This document shows, piece by piece, positions 8,992-18,397 of a DNA stretch of 64,000 nucleotides. Each line of letters starts with the position of its first letter. Within the stretch, counting starts at the first letter, position 1. Origin of the DNA: Frateuria flava. Its GTDB lineage: Bacteria > Pseudomonadota > Gammaproteobacteria > Xanthomonadales > Rhodanobacteraceae. The stretch is taken from NCBI RefSeq assembly GCF_017837635.1, contig NZ_JAGJRS010000004.1, forward strand, positions 62,001 to 126,000, read 5' to 3'. The notes beneath the pieces were generated by a model that had not been told where the DNA came from, ran no database searches, and saw only the letters and a program-made list of their open reading frames with translations. Position numbers and translations under genes: made by a program.

Positions 8992-10314
8992 CTAGTGTAG
9001 GCGAGGCGACGCCGCGCGCCGCGTGCGGGCCTCCAGCCCCAGCGCCAGCGCGAACGGCAACCAGATCAGCAACCAGCCCGGACGCGGGCTGTCCAGCAGT
9101 TGCGGCATGTCGAACTGCAGCGCCACGCTGGCATACACCCACAGTCCCAGCGTCACGCGGCCCAGCGGTTCGCCGCGGTGCCGCCAGCCGCTCCAGGCCA
9201 CCAGCGCCCACATCGCCACCATCATCGCAAGCCCCGGCAGGCCGAGCAGGATCGCCGCCTGGGTCAGCACGTTGTGGCTATGGGTCAGGTGCTGGCCGCC
9301 CACCACGATGGTGAACTCCGTGCCCTGGCCCAGCCCCAGCCAGGGATGCGCCGCGATCAAATGCAGCGCCTTCACCAGGATCTGCGGCCGGTAGGAAGCG
9401 CCGCGCTCCATCAGCACCGGCAAAGGCCAGGCCAGCGCGATCACGCTCAGCACCAGCACCACCACCGCCACCAGCGCCGCCACCAGCACGCCCGCGCGGC
9501 TGCGCTGCCACAGTGGCGTTGCAAGGGCGCAGGCGGCCAGCGCCAGCCACACGCTGCGCGACTGGGTGAGCGCGACGAACAGCAGCAGCGCCATGAACGC
9601 CGCCATGCTCGCCACCCGCCACGCACGCCCCCGGTCGGGCAGTTGCGCCAGCCACACGCAGGCCGCGCCCATCGCTGCGGCGGCATAGTTCGAGGTGGCG
9701 ATCACGCCCTCGCCGGTGATGCGTACCTGGTCGAGGTTTTCGGGATGTGGCGCGCGCAGAAAGATCATGCTGTAGGCCAGTGCGGCCACCGCCATGGCCC
9801 AGCCCACCGCGGTCAACAGCATCTCCATGCGCGCCGGCCGCTCGCCGCCCCACAACTGGCAACCGAGCACGAACAACACCACGCTGACGATGCGCCCGAA
9901 CTCGTCCCCCGGCCGATCCTGTTGCCCCCAGCACATCGACAGCGTGGCCCAGGCCACCAGCAACAGGAAGGCGCGGAACGCCGGCTGCGGCCACAGCCCG
10001 CGCCAGAGCGCGCCGCGTTGGCGAATCGCCAGGCAGAACACGGGCAGATACAACAGCACGACGAGAGTGACCTGATACAGGCGGCCAGGGTTGAAGGACA
10101 CCCCCGCCGGCATCACCAGCATGCCGATCATCAGCCAGCCGAGCCCCAGGCCGATCACGGTCTCCCATCGACTGGAGGCCAGGGGCAGGTTGCGCATGTC
10201 CGGCTTCGCTCCGCTCGGAAAACCCCTGGATCCGGCATGCGGCGCCGGCGATGGCATCCACGTATCGCGTCCGTTCGGTTCCGCCGTGTCCTTGCCGTCT
10301 TGCCTCATCGTCAC
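8992..10314 (-). CDS. O-antigen ligase/polymerase-like membrane protein (Wzy_C family)
   Basis: Up to 440 residues with about eleven hydrophobic segments, for example [19 protein letters not shown] and [16 protein letters not shown]. The large periplasmic loop contains [12 protein letters not shown] and [16 protein letters not shown], the pattern seen in the O-antigen ligase/polymerase family (WaaL/Wzy). Such proteins join an undecaprenyl-linked glycan to lipid A-core or polymerise repeat units; the sequence cannot tell which. The start is uncertain: the ATG at 10314 gives a 40-residue polar extension, while the ATG at 10197 ([14 protein letters not shown]) places the first helix near the N-terminus. 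It is followed 38 bases later by the UXS-like gene. Confidence 0.85.
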   Translation of the reverse strand: MTMRQDGKDTAEPNGRDTWMPSPAPHAGSRGFPSGAKPDMRNLPLASSRWETVIGLGLGWLMIGMLVMPAGVSFNPGRLYQVTLVVLLYLPVFCLAIRQRGALWRGLWPQPAFRAFLLLVAWATLSMCWGQQDRPGDEFGRIVSVVLFVLGCQLWGGERPARMEMLLTAVGWAMAVAALAYSMIFLRAPHPENLDQVRITGEGVIATSNYAAAAMGAACVWLAQLPDRGRAWRVASMAAFMALLLFVALTQSRSVWLALAACALATPLWQRSRAGVLVAALVAVVVLVLSVIALAWPLPVLMERGASYRPQILVKALHLIAAHPWLGLGQGTEFTIVVGGQHLTHSHNVLTQAAILLGLPGLAMMVAMWALVAWSGWRHRGEPLGRVTLGLWVYASVALQFDMPQLLDSPRPGWLLIWLPFALALGLEARTRRAASPRLH

Positions 10315-10474
10315 TCCACTTGCTACCCGTACCCACGTCCGCCGGCATCCGCATCATGCCTGGGCGCGACTGAAGGGCACCCGCCGGATTCCACCGGGCG
10401 GTCGCACAACATAAACCCGATTCATGTTTCGTCAATGACGATGGCCGGCGGAAACGACCGTGGCGCCGGCCCGC

Positions 10475-10480
10475 TAGAAT
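10475..10480 (+). promoter_or_regulatory. -10 box (TAGAAT) placed for a leaderless transcript
   Basis: TAGAAT ends 6 bases before the ATG of the downstream glycosyltransferase at 10487. With normal sigma70 geometry transcription would begin at or within a base or two of the start codon. There is no Shine-Dalgarno sequence in between. No strong -35 element is visible upstream. Confidence 0.5.
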
Positions 10481-10486
10481 GCCGCC

Positions 10487-11302
10487 ATGCCGACCCTGCC
10501 CCTGACCCTTGCCGTCATCACGTTCAACGAAGCGGACAGCATCGCGCGCTGCCTGGACAGCGTGCCGTTCGCGGCCGAGAAGCTGGTGGTCGATTCAGGC
10601 AGCGACGACGGCACCGTGGCGATCGCGCAGGCGCATGGCGCCCGCGTGGTGCATCAGGACTGGCTGGGCTTCGGCCCGCAGCGCAATTTCGCGACCACGC
10701 AGTGCGCGCACGAGTGGATTCTCGTACTGGACGCGGACGAGTTCCTGTCGCCCGCACTGGTCGCGGAGATGGAACGGCTCCTGCCCGCGATGATGGCCGG
10801 CGAGGCGCCGGCGGCCTGGTTGCGCCGGCGCACGGTCTACATGGGCCGGCCGATGCGCTGGTATCGGCCGGCGGTGGGCGAAAAGCTGGCTCGCCTCTAC
10901 CACCGCGACCGCGCACGCTGGAGCGATGCGCGGGTGCACGAGTCACTGCGCTTCACCGGCCGGGCGCCCACCTTCGACGCGCCGTTCGACCACGTCAACA
11001 ACCCGACCCTGGTCCACAAGCAGCTGAAGGTTCTGCGTTATGCCGAGCTGAAGTGCCGCGACTGGCTGGAGAAGGGAAAGCCCGTACGCATGTGGCAGGC
11101 GCCGTTCGTGTACCTGCTTGCGTTCGTGAAGGACTACTTTGCGCGACTGGCGTTTCTCGATGGCTGGCGCGGCTTCATGATCGCGCAGACCGCGGCCAGC
11201 TACGCGCTGTACAAGCGCATGCGCTACTACGAGATGACGCGCAACCCTCCCTCGGTGGCGCGCGCCGGCACGATGCTTTCGCGACACGGGCTGGACCGCT
11301 GA
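10487..11302 (+). CDS. WaaE/KdtX-like glycosyltransferase (GT2)
   Basis: 271-residue GT2 enzyme of the LPS-core type. It begins LTLAVITFNEADSIARCLDS, followed by KLVVDSGSDDGTVAIAQAHG and the metal site ILVLDADEFLSPALV near 81-95. The middle part has VGEKLARLYHRDRARWSDAR and VHESL, and the C-terminal part (FVKDYFARLAFLDGWRGFM) is a conserved amphipathic region of WaaE-like proteins that associate with the membrane. WaaE enzymes add a glucose to the inner-core heptose of LPS; the sugar here is inferred. It is divergent from the O-antigen ligase gene and read together with the next gene, about 60 bases downstream. Confidence 0.88.
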   Translation: MPTLPLTLAVITFNEADSIARCLDSVPFAAEKLVVDSGSDDGTVAIAQAHGARVVHQDWLGFGPQRNFATTQCAHEWILVLDADEFLSPALVAEMERLLPAMMAGEAPAAWLRRRTVYMGRPMRWYRPAVGEKLARLYHRDRARWSDARVHESLRFTGRAPTFDAPFDHVNNPTLVHKQLKVLRYAELKCRDWLEKGKPVRMWQAPFVYLLAFVKDYFARLAFLDGWRGFMIAQTAASYALYKRMRYYEMTRNPPSVARAGTMLSRHGLDR

Positions 11303-11364
11303 TCGCATAACGTCTGGCGCGGTCCGGCCACGGACGATTTTCTTTTTCCATTGCGATACCTCAC

Positions 11365-12414
11365 ATGCACACGTCCGAGAAACGGCACTACCTGCTCTAC
11401 GGCTCCGAACGCTATGCGCTCGCGATCCTGCGCCCGCTGCAGGCGGCCATCCGTGCACGCGGCGACGAGGCGGCCTGGTTCTTCGATGGCCCCGGCGCGC
11501 AGGACCTGGACGCGGACGAACGCCTGTTGGGCGTCGATGAGGTGCGCCGCTGGAATCCGGTGGCGGTGCTCACGCCCGGCAACCACCTGCCGCACTTTTT
11601 CCCGGGCGTGAAAGTGGAGGTCTTCCACGGCTTCGATGCAGGCAAGCCGCGGCACATCTACATCCGCGGGTTCTTCGATCTTTACTGCACCACCGGTCCC
11701 CGCGACACCGCGCAGTTCCAGGCGCTGGCCGACCGGCTGGGCCATTTCAGCGTGGCCGAAACCGGCTGGACCAAGCTCGATCCCTTCCTCAGGGAGATCG
11801 CCGGCCCCGTTCCACCGGTACGCCAGCCGCCGGTGATCCTCTACCACTCCACCTTCTCGCCCTCCTGGAGCGCGGCCGAAACCCTTTACGAGGAAGTCAG
11901 GCGGCTCTCGCGCGATGGCCGCTGGCGATGGATCGTGACGTTCCATCCGAAGATGAACCCGCAGACGGTGGCCAAGTACAAGGCGCTGGAGAACGAGTTC
12001 CTGACCTTTGCCGAGAACGACAACATCCTGGAGTTGTTCACGCAGGTGGACATGATGTGTTCGGACACCTCTTCGGCGCTCAACGAATTCCTGCTTACCG
12101 GCAAGCCGGTGGTCACGTTCAGGAACCGCCGGCCGGGACCGCAGCTGATCGATATCGACGACCCGGCACAGTTCGAGCCGGCGATCGAGCGTGCGCTGGC
12201 GCGTCCTCCCGAGCTGATGGCCGCGATCCAGGACTACGCCGATGCGATCCATCCCTGTCGCGACGGCCACGCGAGCGAGCGCGTGCTGGCGGCGATCGAC
12301 GCCTTCGTCGCTTCGGGCGGGCGCAACCGCAAGCGCAAACCGCTCAACCTCTGGCGCAAATTCAAGCTGCGTCGCCGCATCGGTTACTGGGGACCGGCGC
12401 GCCTGCCGCGGTAG
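11365..12414 (+). CDS. CDP-glycerol glycerophosphotransferase-like protein
   Basis: 349-residue GT-B-like protein. The C-terminal half looks like the CDP-glycerol:poly(glycerophosphate) glycerophosphotransferase domain: YHSTFSPSWSAAETLYEEV, VTFHPKMNP with the HPK signature and DTSSALNEFLLTGKPVVTF. In Gram-positive bacteria this family builds teichoic acid; in Gram-negatives relatives occur in LPS and capsule loci. There is no signal peptide. A C-terminal basic patch (NRKRKPLNLWRKFKLRRR) may bind the inner membrane or an anionic substrate. It sits between the WaaE-like gene and an ArnT-like gene, so a role in decorating LPS core or lipid A is likely. The acceptor and even the donor are uncertain. 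Confidence 0.76.
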   Translation: MHTSEKRHYLLYGSERYALAILRPLQAAIRARGDEAAWFFDGPGAQDLDADERLLGVDEVRRWNPVAVLTPGNHLPHFFPGVKVEVFHGFDAGKPRHIYIRGFFDLYCTTGPRDTAQFQALADRLGHFSVAETGWTKLDPFLREIAGPVPPVRQPPVILYHSTFSPSWSAAETLYEEVRRLSRDGRWRWIVTFHPKMNPQTVAKYKALENEFLTFAENDNILELFTQVDMMCSDTSSALNEFLLTGKPVVTFRNRRPGPQLIDIDDPAQFEPAIERALARPPELMAAIQDYADAIHPCRDGHASERVLAAIDAFVASGGRNRKRKPLNLWRKFKLRRRIGYWGPARLPR

Positions 12415-12440
12415 CGCCGGCGTCGATCGCCTCGCCCGGC

Positions 12441-12446
12441 TAGAAT
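12441..12446 (+). promoter_or_regulatory. -10 box (TAGAAT) upstream of ArnT-like gene
   Basis: TAGAAT lies 28 bases before the GTG start of the ArnT-like gene, in the short gap after the previous stop. It implies a separate promoter with a leader of about 20 bases. The -35 region is not convincing. Confidence 0.4.
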
Positions 12447-12474
12447 CCCGTTTCCCTGCATCACGAGTCTGCCC

Positions 12475-14178
12475 GTGCCGCCCAACGCCTACAGCCGAAC
12501 CGAACACCTGCGCGCCCTCTGGCCCTGGCTGCCGTTGTGGATAGCGGCGGCGCTGCTGGCGATCTTCTCGCACGGTCCGATGCCGCTGTATTCGACCCGT
12601 ACGCTGGCGGTGGCCTGGGAAATGTGGAACCACGGCCACTGGCTGGTGCCCTACAACAACGGCGCGCCCTATAGCGAGAAGGCACCGCTGTTGTTCTGGA
12701 TGATCCACGCCGGCTGGTTCGCCTTTGGCGTGAGCGACGTGTGGCCGCGCGTGCTGGAAGTGATCTTTGGCGCCAGCCAGCTGGTGCTGATCTCGGCGCT
12801 GGCGCGGCGGCTGTTTCCGGACCGCCCGTGGGTGGCGCGCGCCGCGCCCTGGATGTTGCTGGCGCTGGCCTACGCGTTCCTGTTCGGCCTGCAGATCATG
12901 TACGACGTGCTGCTGGCGGTGTGGTCGCTGGCGGCGCTGTTGTGCCTGACACGCACCCGCACGCGGGACGAGCCGCGCTGGTGGCTGTTCGGCCTCTGCC
13001 TCGGCCTGGGGCTGCTCACCAAGGGGCCGGTGATGGCCCTGCACGTGGTGTTCCCGTGGCTGCTCGGCCCCTTGTGGAACGACTGGGCGAACCAGCATCG
13101 CGCGCGCTGGTACGGTCGCGGACTGCTGGGCTTCCTGCTCGGGTTCGCCATGCTGCTGGCATGGGCATTGCCCGCCGGCTTCAGCGGCGGCGAGGCGTAT
13201 CGGCAACGGCTGTTCTTCACCCAGACCGCCGGGCGCGTGGTGAACGCGTTCGATCATGCGCGCCCGCTGTGGTGGTACGTGCTGGCGCTGCCGCTGCTGA
13301 TGTTCCCGTTCAGCGGCTGGCCGCGCGCCTGGGTGGCGCTCGCCTCGCTGCGCCGTCCGCTGGACGCCGGCGTGCGCTTCGCGTTGTGCTGGGTGGTGCC
13401 GGTGTTCGTCACCTTCTCGCTGATCAGCGGCAAGCAGCTCTACTACCCGCTGCCGGAGTTTGCCGGTGCCGTGCTGCTGCTGGCCGGCGCCATCGCGCTG
13501 CTGCGCGAGCGGCGCCCCGGGCTGGCCACCAACCGCTGGCTGGGTACCTGGCCGCTGGCGGTCGGCGGCATCGTGTTCGGTGTATTCCTGTTCGTGTTGC
13601 CGTGGCTGGTCGCGAGCGGGCGACTGCACGGTGAATGGTTCGATACCACCGCCGCCTACAGCCGTTTCTTCGCCGTGGTGTTCCTGCTGCTGGGCGCGTT
13701 GCTGCTGCTGCGCGGCCGCGGCGAGATGCGCCGGCTGGCGTTCGCCGGATTGCTGGGCACGCTGGCGATCAACACGCTGTTCACGCTGACCCTGTGGCCG
13801 CGCTACGACCTGACGCAGGCAACCCGCCTGCTGGGCGCGGCCGATGCGCAGAACCGCGCGATCGGCTACACCGGGGTCTACGAGGGCCAGTTCCATTTCG
13901 CCGGGCGGCTGGATCACCCGATCGAGGAATTGCACGACGACGACGCCATCGCGGCGTTTGCCCGCGCCCATCCCGACGGGCTGATCGTGACCCATCCGGA
14001 CAAGCTCGACGCCGCCGCGCTGCGTTATCCGCTGCTCGCCCAGCCATTCCGTTCCTCCTGGGTGGTGGTCTGGCCGGCCACCTCGCTGGCCGACCTGCGC
14101 GCGGGCCACCGCCCGCCCGAACCGTCCCAGCCGCCGCGCATCTTCAGTCTCGACGCCCGCTCGCGGCAGTTGCCATGA
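12475..14178 (+). CDS. ArnT/PMT-like membrane glycosyltransferase (second copy)
   Basis: 567-residue integral membrane protein of the GT39/GT83 group with about twelve hydrophobic helices. After the first helix (LWPWLPLWIAAALLAIF) a periplasmic loop carries STRTLAVAWEMWNHGHWLV and, later, APYSEKAPLLFWMIHAGW. These correspond to the donor-binding region of ArnT-like enzymes, which transfer a sugar from undecaprenyl phosphate. It resembles the protein at 3501-5291 in plan but is clearly divergent, so it probably uses another sugar or acceptor. The start is a GTG; no ATG is suitably placed. Its stop overlaps the start of the small TPR gene (ATGA). Confidence 0.86.
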   Translation: MPPNAYSRTEHLRALWPWLPLWIAAALLAIFSHGPMPLYSTRTLAVAWEMWNHGHWLVPYNNGAPYSEKAPLLFWMIHAGWFAFGVSDVWPRVLEVIFGASQLVLISALARRLFPDRPWVARAAPWMLLALAYAFLFGLQIMYDVLLAVWSLAALLCLTRTRTRDEPRWWLFGLCLGLGLLTKGPVMALHVVFPWLLGPLWNDWANQHRARWYGRGLLGFLLGFAMLLAWALPAGFSGGEAYRQRLFFTQTAGRVVNAFDHARPLWWYVLALPLLMFPFSGWPRAWVALASLRRPLDAGVRFALCWVVPVFVTFSLISGKQLYYPLPEFAGAVLLLAGAIALLRERRPGLATNRWLGTWPLAVGGIVFGVFLFVLPWLVASGRLHGEWFDTTAAYSRFFAVVFLLLGALLLLRGRGEMRRLAFAGLLGTLAINTLFTLTLWPRYDLTQATRLLGAADAQNRAIGYTGVYEGQFHFAGRLDHPIEELHDDDAIAAFARAHPDGLIVTHPDKLDAAALRYPLLAQPFRSSWVVVWPATSLADLRAGHRPPEPSQPPRIFSLDARSRQLP

Positions 14179-14489
14179 GCTCCTCGCTGATCGCCGGCCT
14201 GCGTGCGCAGTGCGGCGGTCCGCGGGATGGCGCGCTGCTGCGCTTCTCCCTGGGCAACGCCCTGTTCGGCGAGGGACAGGCGGCCGAGGCCATCGACGAA
14301 CTGCGCCGGGCGCTGGCGTTCGACCCGGCCTATTCGGCCGCGTGGAAGCTGCTGGGCAAGGCCTGCCTGGCGATGGACGACCGCACCGGCGCCGCCGAAG
14401 CCTGGCGCCAGGGCATCGCCGCGGCCAGCCAGCGCGGCGACAAGCAGGCGGAGAAGGAGATGACGGTCTTCCTGCGCCGCCTCGCGTAA
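14175..14489 (+). CDS. small TPR-repeat protein
   Basis: 104-residue soluble protein with about two tetratricopeptide repeats: LLRFSLGNALFGEGQAAEAI, then ELRRALAFDPAYSAAWKLLG, followed by a third degenerate helix pair ending in AEAWRQGI. TPRs bind other proteins. It overlaps the ArnT-like gene by four bases (ATGA), so it is made with that membrane enzyme and could assist it, but no partner can be named. A near-perfect hairpin follows within 25 bases. Confidence 0.82.
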   Translation: MSSSLIAGLRAQCGGPRDGALLRFSLGNALFGEGQAAEAIDELRRALAFDPAYSAAWKLLGKACLAMDDRTGAAEAWRQGIAAASQRGDKQAEKEMTVFLRRLA

Positions 14490-14509
14490 ACACTGTCGCC
14501 CCCACGTCC

Positions 14510-14542
14510 GATCCTTCCCCCGCGAACGCGGGGGGAAGGATC
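14510..14542. terminator. GATCCTTCCCCC hairpin between convergent genes
   Basis: Fourteen-base stem (GATCCTTCCCCCGC against GCGGGGGGAAGGATC, one bulged G) with a GAAC loop. It fills the 57-base space between the converging TPR gene and lpxL-like gene. It lacks a T-run, so it may act as a bidirectional, Rho-assisted barrier or simply be a repeat; a shorter relative occurs at 44257-44280. Confidence 0.6.
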
Positions 14543-14546
14543 GTGT

Positions 14547-15434
14547 TCAGCCGCGCTTGTACGGATTGGGCAGCCCATGCCCCGACCAGCGCCGGTAATG
14601 CCACTGGTACTGCACGAAGGCACGCTCCACGCAGGCTTCCACGCCGCGGTTGAGCGCCGCGCAGGCGTGTTGCGGATCGGCATCGTCCAGGCCCTCGGGC
14701 GCCGCCAGCAGGTGAATGCGGAAGCCCTCCCCGCGCGGCAGCCGCTCGGCGAAGGCGAACAGCACGGTCGCCCCGGTGCGCGCCGCCAGCCGCGGCAGCA
14801 GGACCATGGTCAACGCGTCGCGCCCATAGAACGGCGCCGGCTCGCCCTCGCCGGCGCGCGGCTTCTGGTCGGGAAGGATGCCGATCGCGCCGCCCGCGGC
14901 CAGGCGCTTGTACAGCGTGCGCACGCCCGCGCCCTCGGCGCGCACCTGCTCGGGCGCCAGTGCACCGCGCACGCGGCGCAGCAGCGGCTCGATCGCGGCC
15001 AGCCGTGGCGGCCGGTACAGGATGGCCATCGGCATGCGGCTGCACAGCCAGTAATTGAGCAGCTCCCAGCAGCCCAGGTGGGGCGCGGCGATGATCACGC
15101 CCTTGCCCCGCGCCATCGCGGCCTCCAGCAACTCGCCACCACGCACCTCGCGCACCAGCCCCAGCATCTTTTCCGGCCCCGCGCCCCAGACCTTCACGAT
15201 CTCGGTGACCGACTTGCCACCCTCGGCCATGACCCGGCGCAGCAGCGCGACGTGGGCTGGCCGGTCCAGTCCCGGCCGGGCGATGGACAGGTTCACCGTG
15301 GTGTCGTGCGCAGTGCGCCCGTGCAACCCCAGGGACAGCCGGCCCAGGCCCGTACCCACGGCATGAAGCAGGCGCAGCGGGAGCAGGCCGAACAGCCGTA
15401 GCAGGAGGTAGAGCAGGTAGATGTCAGGACGCAT
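14547..15434 (-). CDS. LpxL/HtrB-family lipid A acyltransferase
   Basis: 295-residue protein of the late lipid A acyltransferase family. A hydrophobic N-terminus (YLLYLLLRLFGLLPLRLL) anchors it in the inner membrane. The catalytic HX4E dyad is His119 to Glu124 in APHLGCWELLNYW, and the lipid-binding segment GILPDQKPRAGEGE follows around 200. These enzymes add a secondary acyl chain from acyl-ACP to Kdo2-lipid IVA. The chain length and position (LpxL or LpxM role) cannot be fixed from sequence. It lies next to the glycosyltransferases, as expected for LPS assembly, but faces them in the opposite direction. Confidence 0.9.
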   Translation of the reverse strand: MRPDIYLLYLLLRLFGLLPLRLLHAVGTGLGRLSLGLHGRTAHDTTVNLSIARPGLDRPAHVALLRRVMAEGGKSVTEIVKVWGAGPEKMLGLVREVRGGELLEAAMARGKGVIIAAPHLGCWELLNYWLCSRMPMAILYRPPRLAAIEPLLRRVRGALAPEQVRAEGAGVRTLYKRLAAGGAIGILPDQKPRAGEGEPAPFYGRDALTMVLLPRLAARTGATVLFAFAERLPRGEGFRIHLLAAPEGLDDADPQHACAALNRGVEACVERAFVQYQWHYRRWSGHGLPNPYKRG

Positions 15435-15569
15435 GGGGGGATTGCCGCTTGCCGCGCCAGCCGGCGCAAGTAAAGGGAACGCCCGCCCTGCCGTTAAGCG
15501 CAGGACAGGAGACGCTCCACCGTTTTTGCCTATTCTTGCAGGGACGCCCTGCCGACGGCTGCCGCCCCC

Positions 15570-16013
15570 ATGATCAGCCTCATCCAGCGCGTACTTTGTG
15601 CCAGCGTCGACGTCGACGGCGCGACCGTGGGCACGATCGGCCCGGGCCTGCTCGCGCTGGTTGCGGTACAGCCGGACGACGGCGAGGCGCAGGCCAGGCG
15701 CATGCTCGAACGGCTGCTGGGCTACCGCGTGTTCGCCGACGAGGCCGGGCGGATGAACCGCTCGCTGGCCGACACCGGCGGCGGCCTGCTGCTGGTCAGC
15801 CAGTTCACGCTCGCCGCGGACACCCGCTCGGGCATGCGCCCCAGCTTCACCCGCGCCGCGCCGCCCGAGCATGGCCGGCGCTGGTTCGAGCGGCTGGTGG
15901 AACTGGCCCGCGCCACACACGTCGGAGGGGTAGAAATCGGGCGCTTCGGCGCCCACATGGAAGTGCGGCTGGTCAACGACGGCCCGGTCACCTTCTGGCT
16001 CGAAGTGCCCTGA
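15570..16013 (+). CDS. dtd: D-aminoacyl-tRNA deacylase
   Basis: 147-residue proofreading enzyme that hydrolyses D-aminoacyl-tRNA and protects translation from D-amino acids. The family's two active-site motifs are intact: SQFTLAAD (77-84) and NDGPVT (136-141) containing the Gly-cisPro pair. The start [13 protein letters not shown] is the typical one and begins 135 bases after the divergent acyltransferase start. The stop is 163 bases before rpoD. Length and motifs match the E. coli enzyme, so the call is firm. Confidence 0.96.
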   Translation: MISLIQRVLCASVDVDGATVGTIGPGLLALVAVQPDDGEAQARRMLERLLGYRVFADEAGRMNRSLADTGGGLLLVSQFTLAADTRSGMRPSFTRAAPPEHGRRWFERLVELARATHVGGVEIGRFGAHMEVRLVNDGPVTFWLEVP

Positions 16014-16118
16014 CCGGATCCCCAACGATTTGATGGCATACGACACGCGATCCCCACGCAAACGCCCGTCTGGCGCGATTTTTGCGTGTAGGCCACGCGA
16101 AATTTTTCCCTTGGAAAC

Positions 16119-16147
16119 TGGTCAAAAAAGCGCCACATCGCTATACT
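16119..16147 (+). promoter_or_regulatory. rpoD promoter (-35 TGGTCA, -10 TATACT)
   Basis: TGGTCA (16119-16124) and TATACT (16142-16147) are separated by 17 bases. The -10 box is strong, and transcription would start near 16154, giving a leader of about 23 bases. Just upstream CTTGGAA (16110-16116) and CGCCACAT (16131-16138) lie 14 bases apart, resembling a heat-shock (sigma32) promoter, an arrangement known for rpoD in E. coli. Confidence 0.6.
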
Positions 16148-16176
16148 GATCGGTTCCTGCATCTGCGGCGGTAGGT

Positions 16177-18045
<1,869 letters not shown>

Positions 18046-18067
18046 GCGCGCACCTCACGTACCACCC

Positions 18068-18090
18068 GACGCCCGCCTCGCGCGGGCGTC
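18068..18090 (+). terminator. rpoD downstream hairpin
   Basis: Perfect 9-bp stem GACGCCCGC / GCGGGCGTC with a 5-base loop, 22 bases after the rpoD stop. It lacks a T-run, so termination may need Rho or be incomplete. Confidence 0.55.
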
Positions 18091-18166
18091 GTCGTATCCA
18101 CGCCGTTGCAGGCGCCCGCGCGCGTTGGCCCCTTCGCCTGCTGCGGCTACCATGCACCCTCCGGGC

Positions 18167-18242
<76 letters not shown>

Positions 18243-18253
18243 ATGACATCCCG

Positions 18254-18286
18254 GACTTCTGAAGTCACCGCGCCCCCAGGGCGCGT
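18254..18286 (+). terminator. hairpins following the tRNA
   Basis: Two short inverted repeats follow the tRNA: GACTTC-T-GAAGTC and then a GC-rich palindrome containing CGCGCCC/GGGCGCG. They could mark the end of the tRNA transcript. There is no T-run, so this is tentative. Confidence 0.35.
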
Positions 18287-18397
18287 GTGCCCTCCCGCAG
18301 GGACTCGGGGTCGAAGGACACGACAGCGCAGCCCGCCGCTGCGCTCCTCCGATCTGCTACGTTCCCTGCCCTGCCGTCTGCCGCTGGACGTTTCCCG

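Noticed and set aside
9100-11310. Long + strand frame opposite the O-antigen ligase gene and across the next glycosyltransferase
   Set aside because: The translation is Arg/His/Gln-rich noise; the real genes on both sides have motifs and starts.
11227-15045. A very long open frame on the minus strand opposite four surface-glycan genes
   Set aside because: High GC content removes stop codons; the predicted protein is low-complexity, with no known domain, and it lies antisense to well-supported genes.
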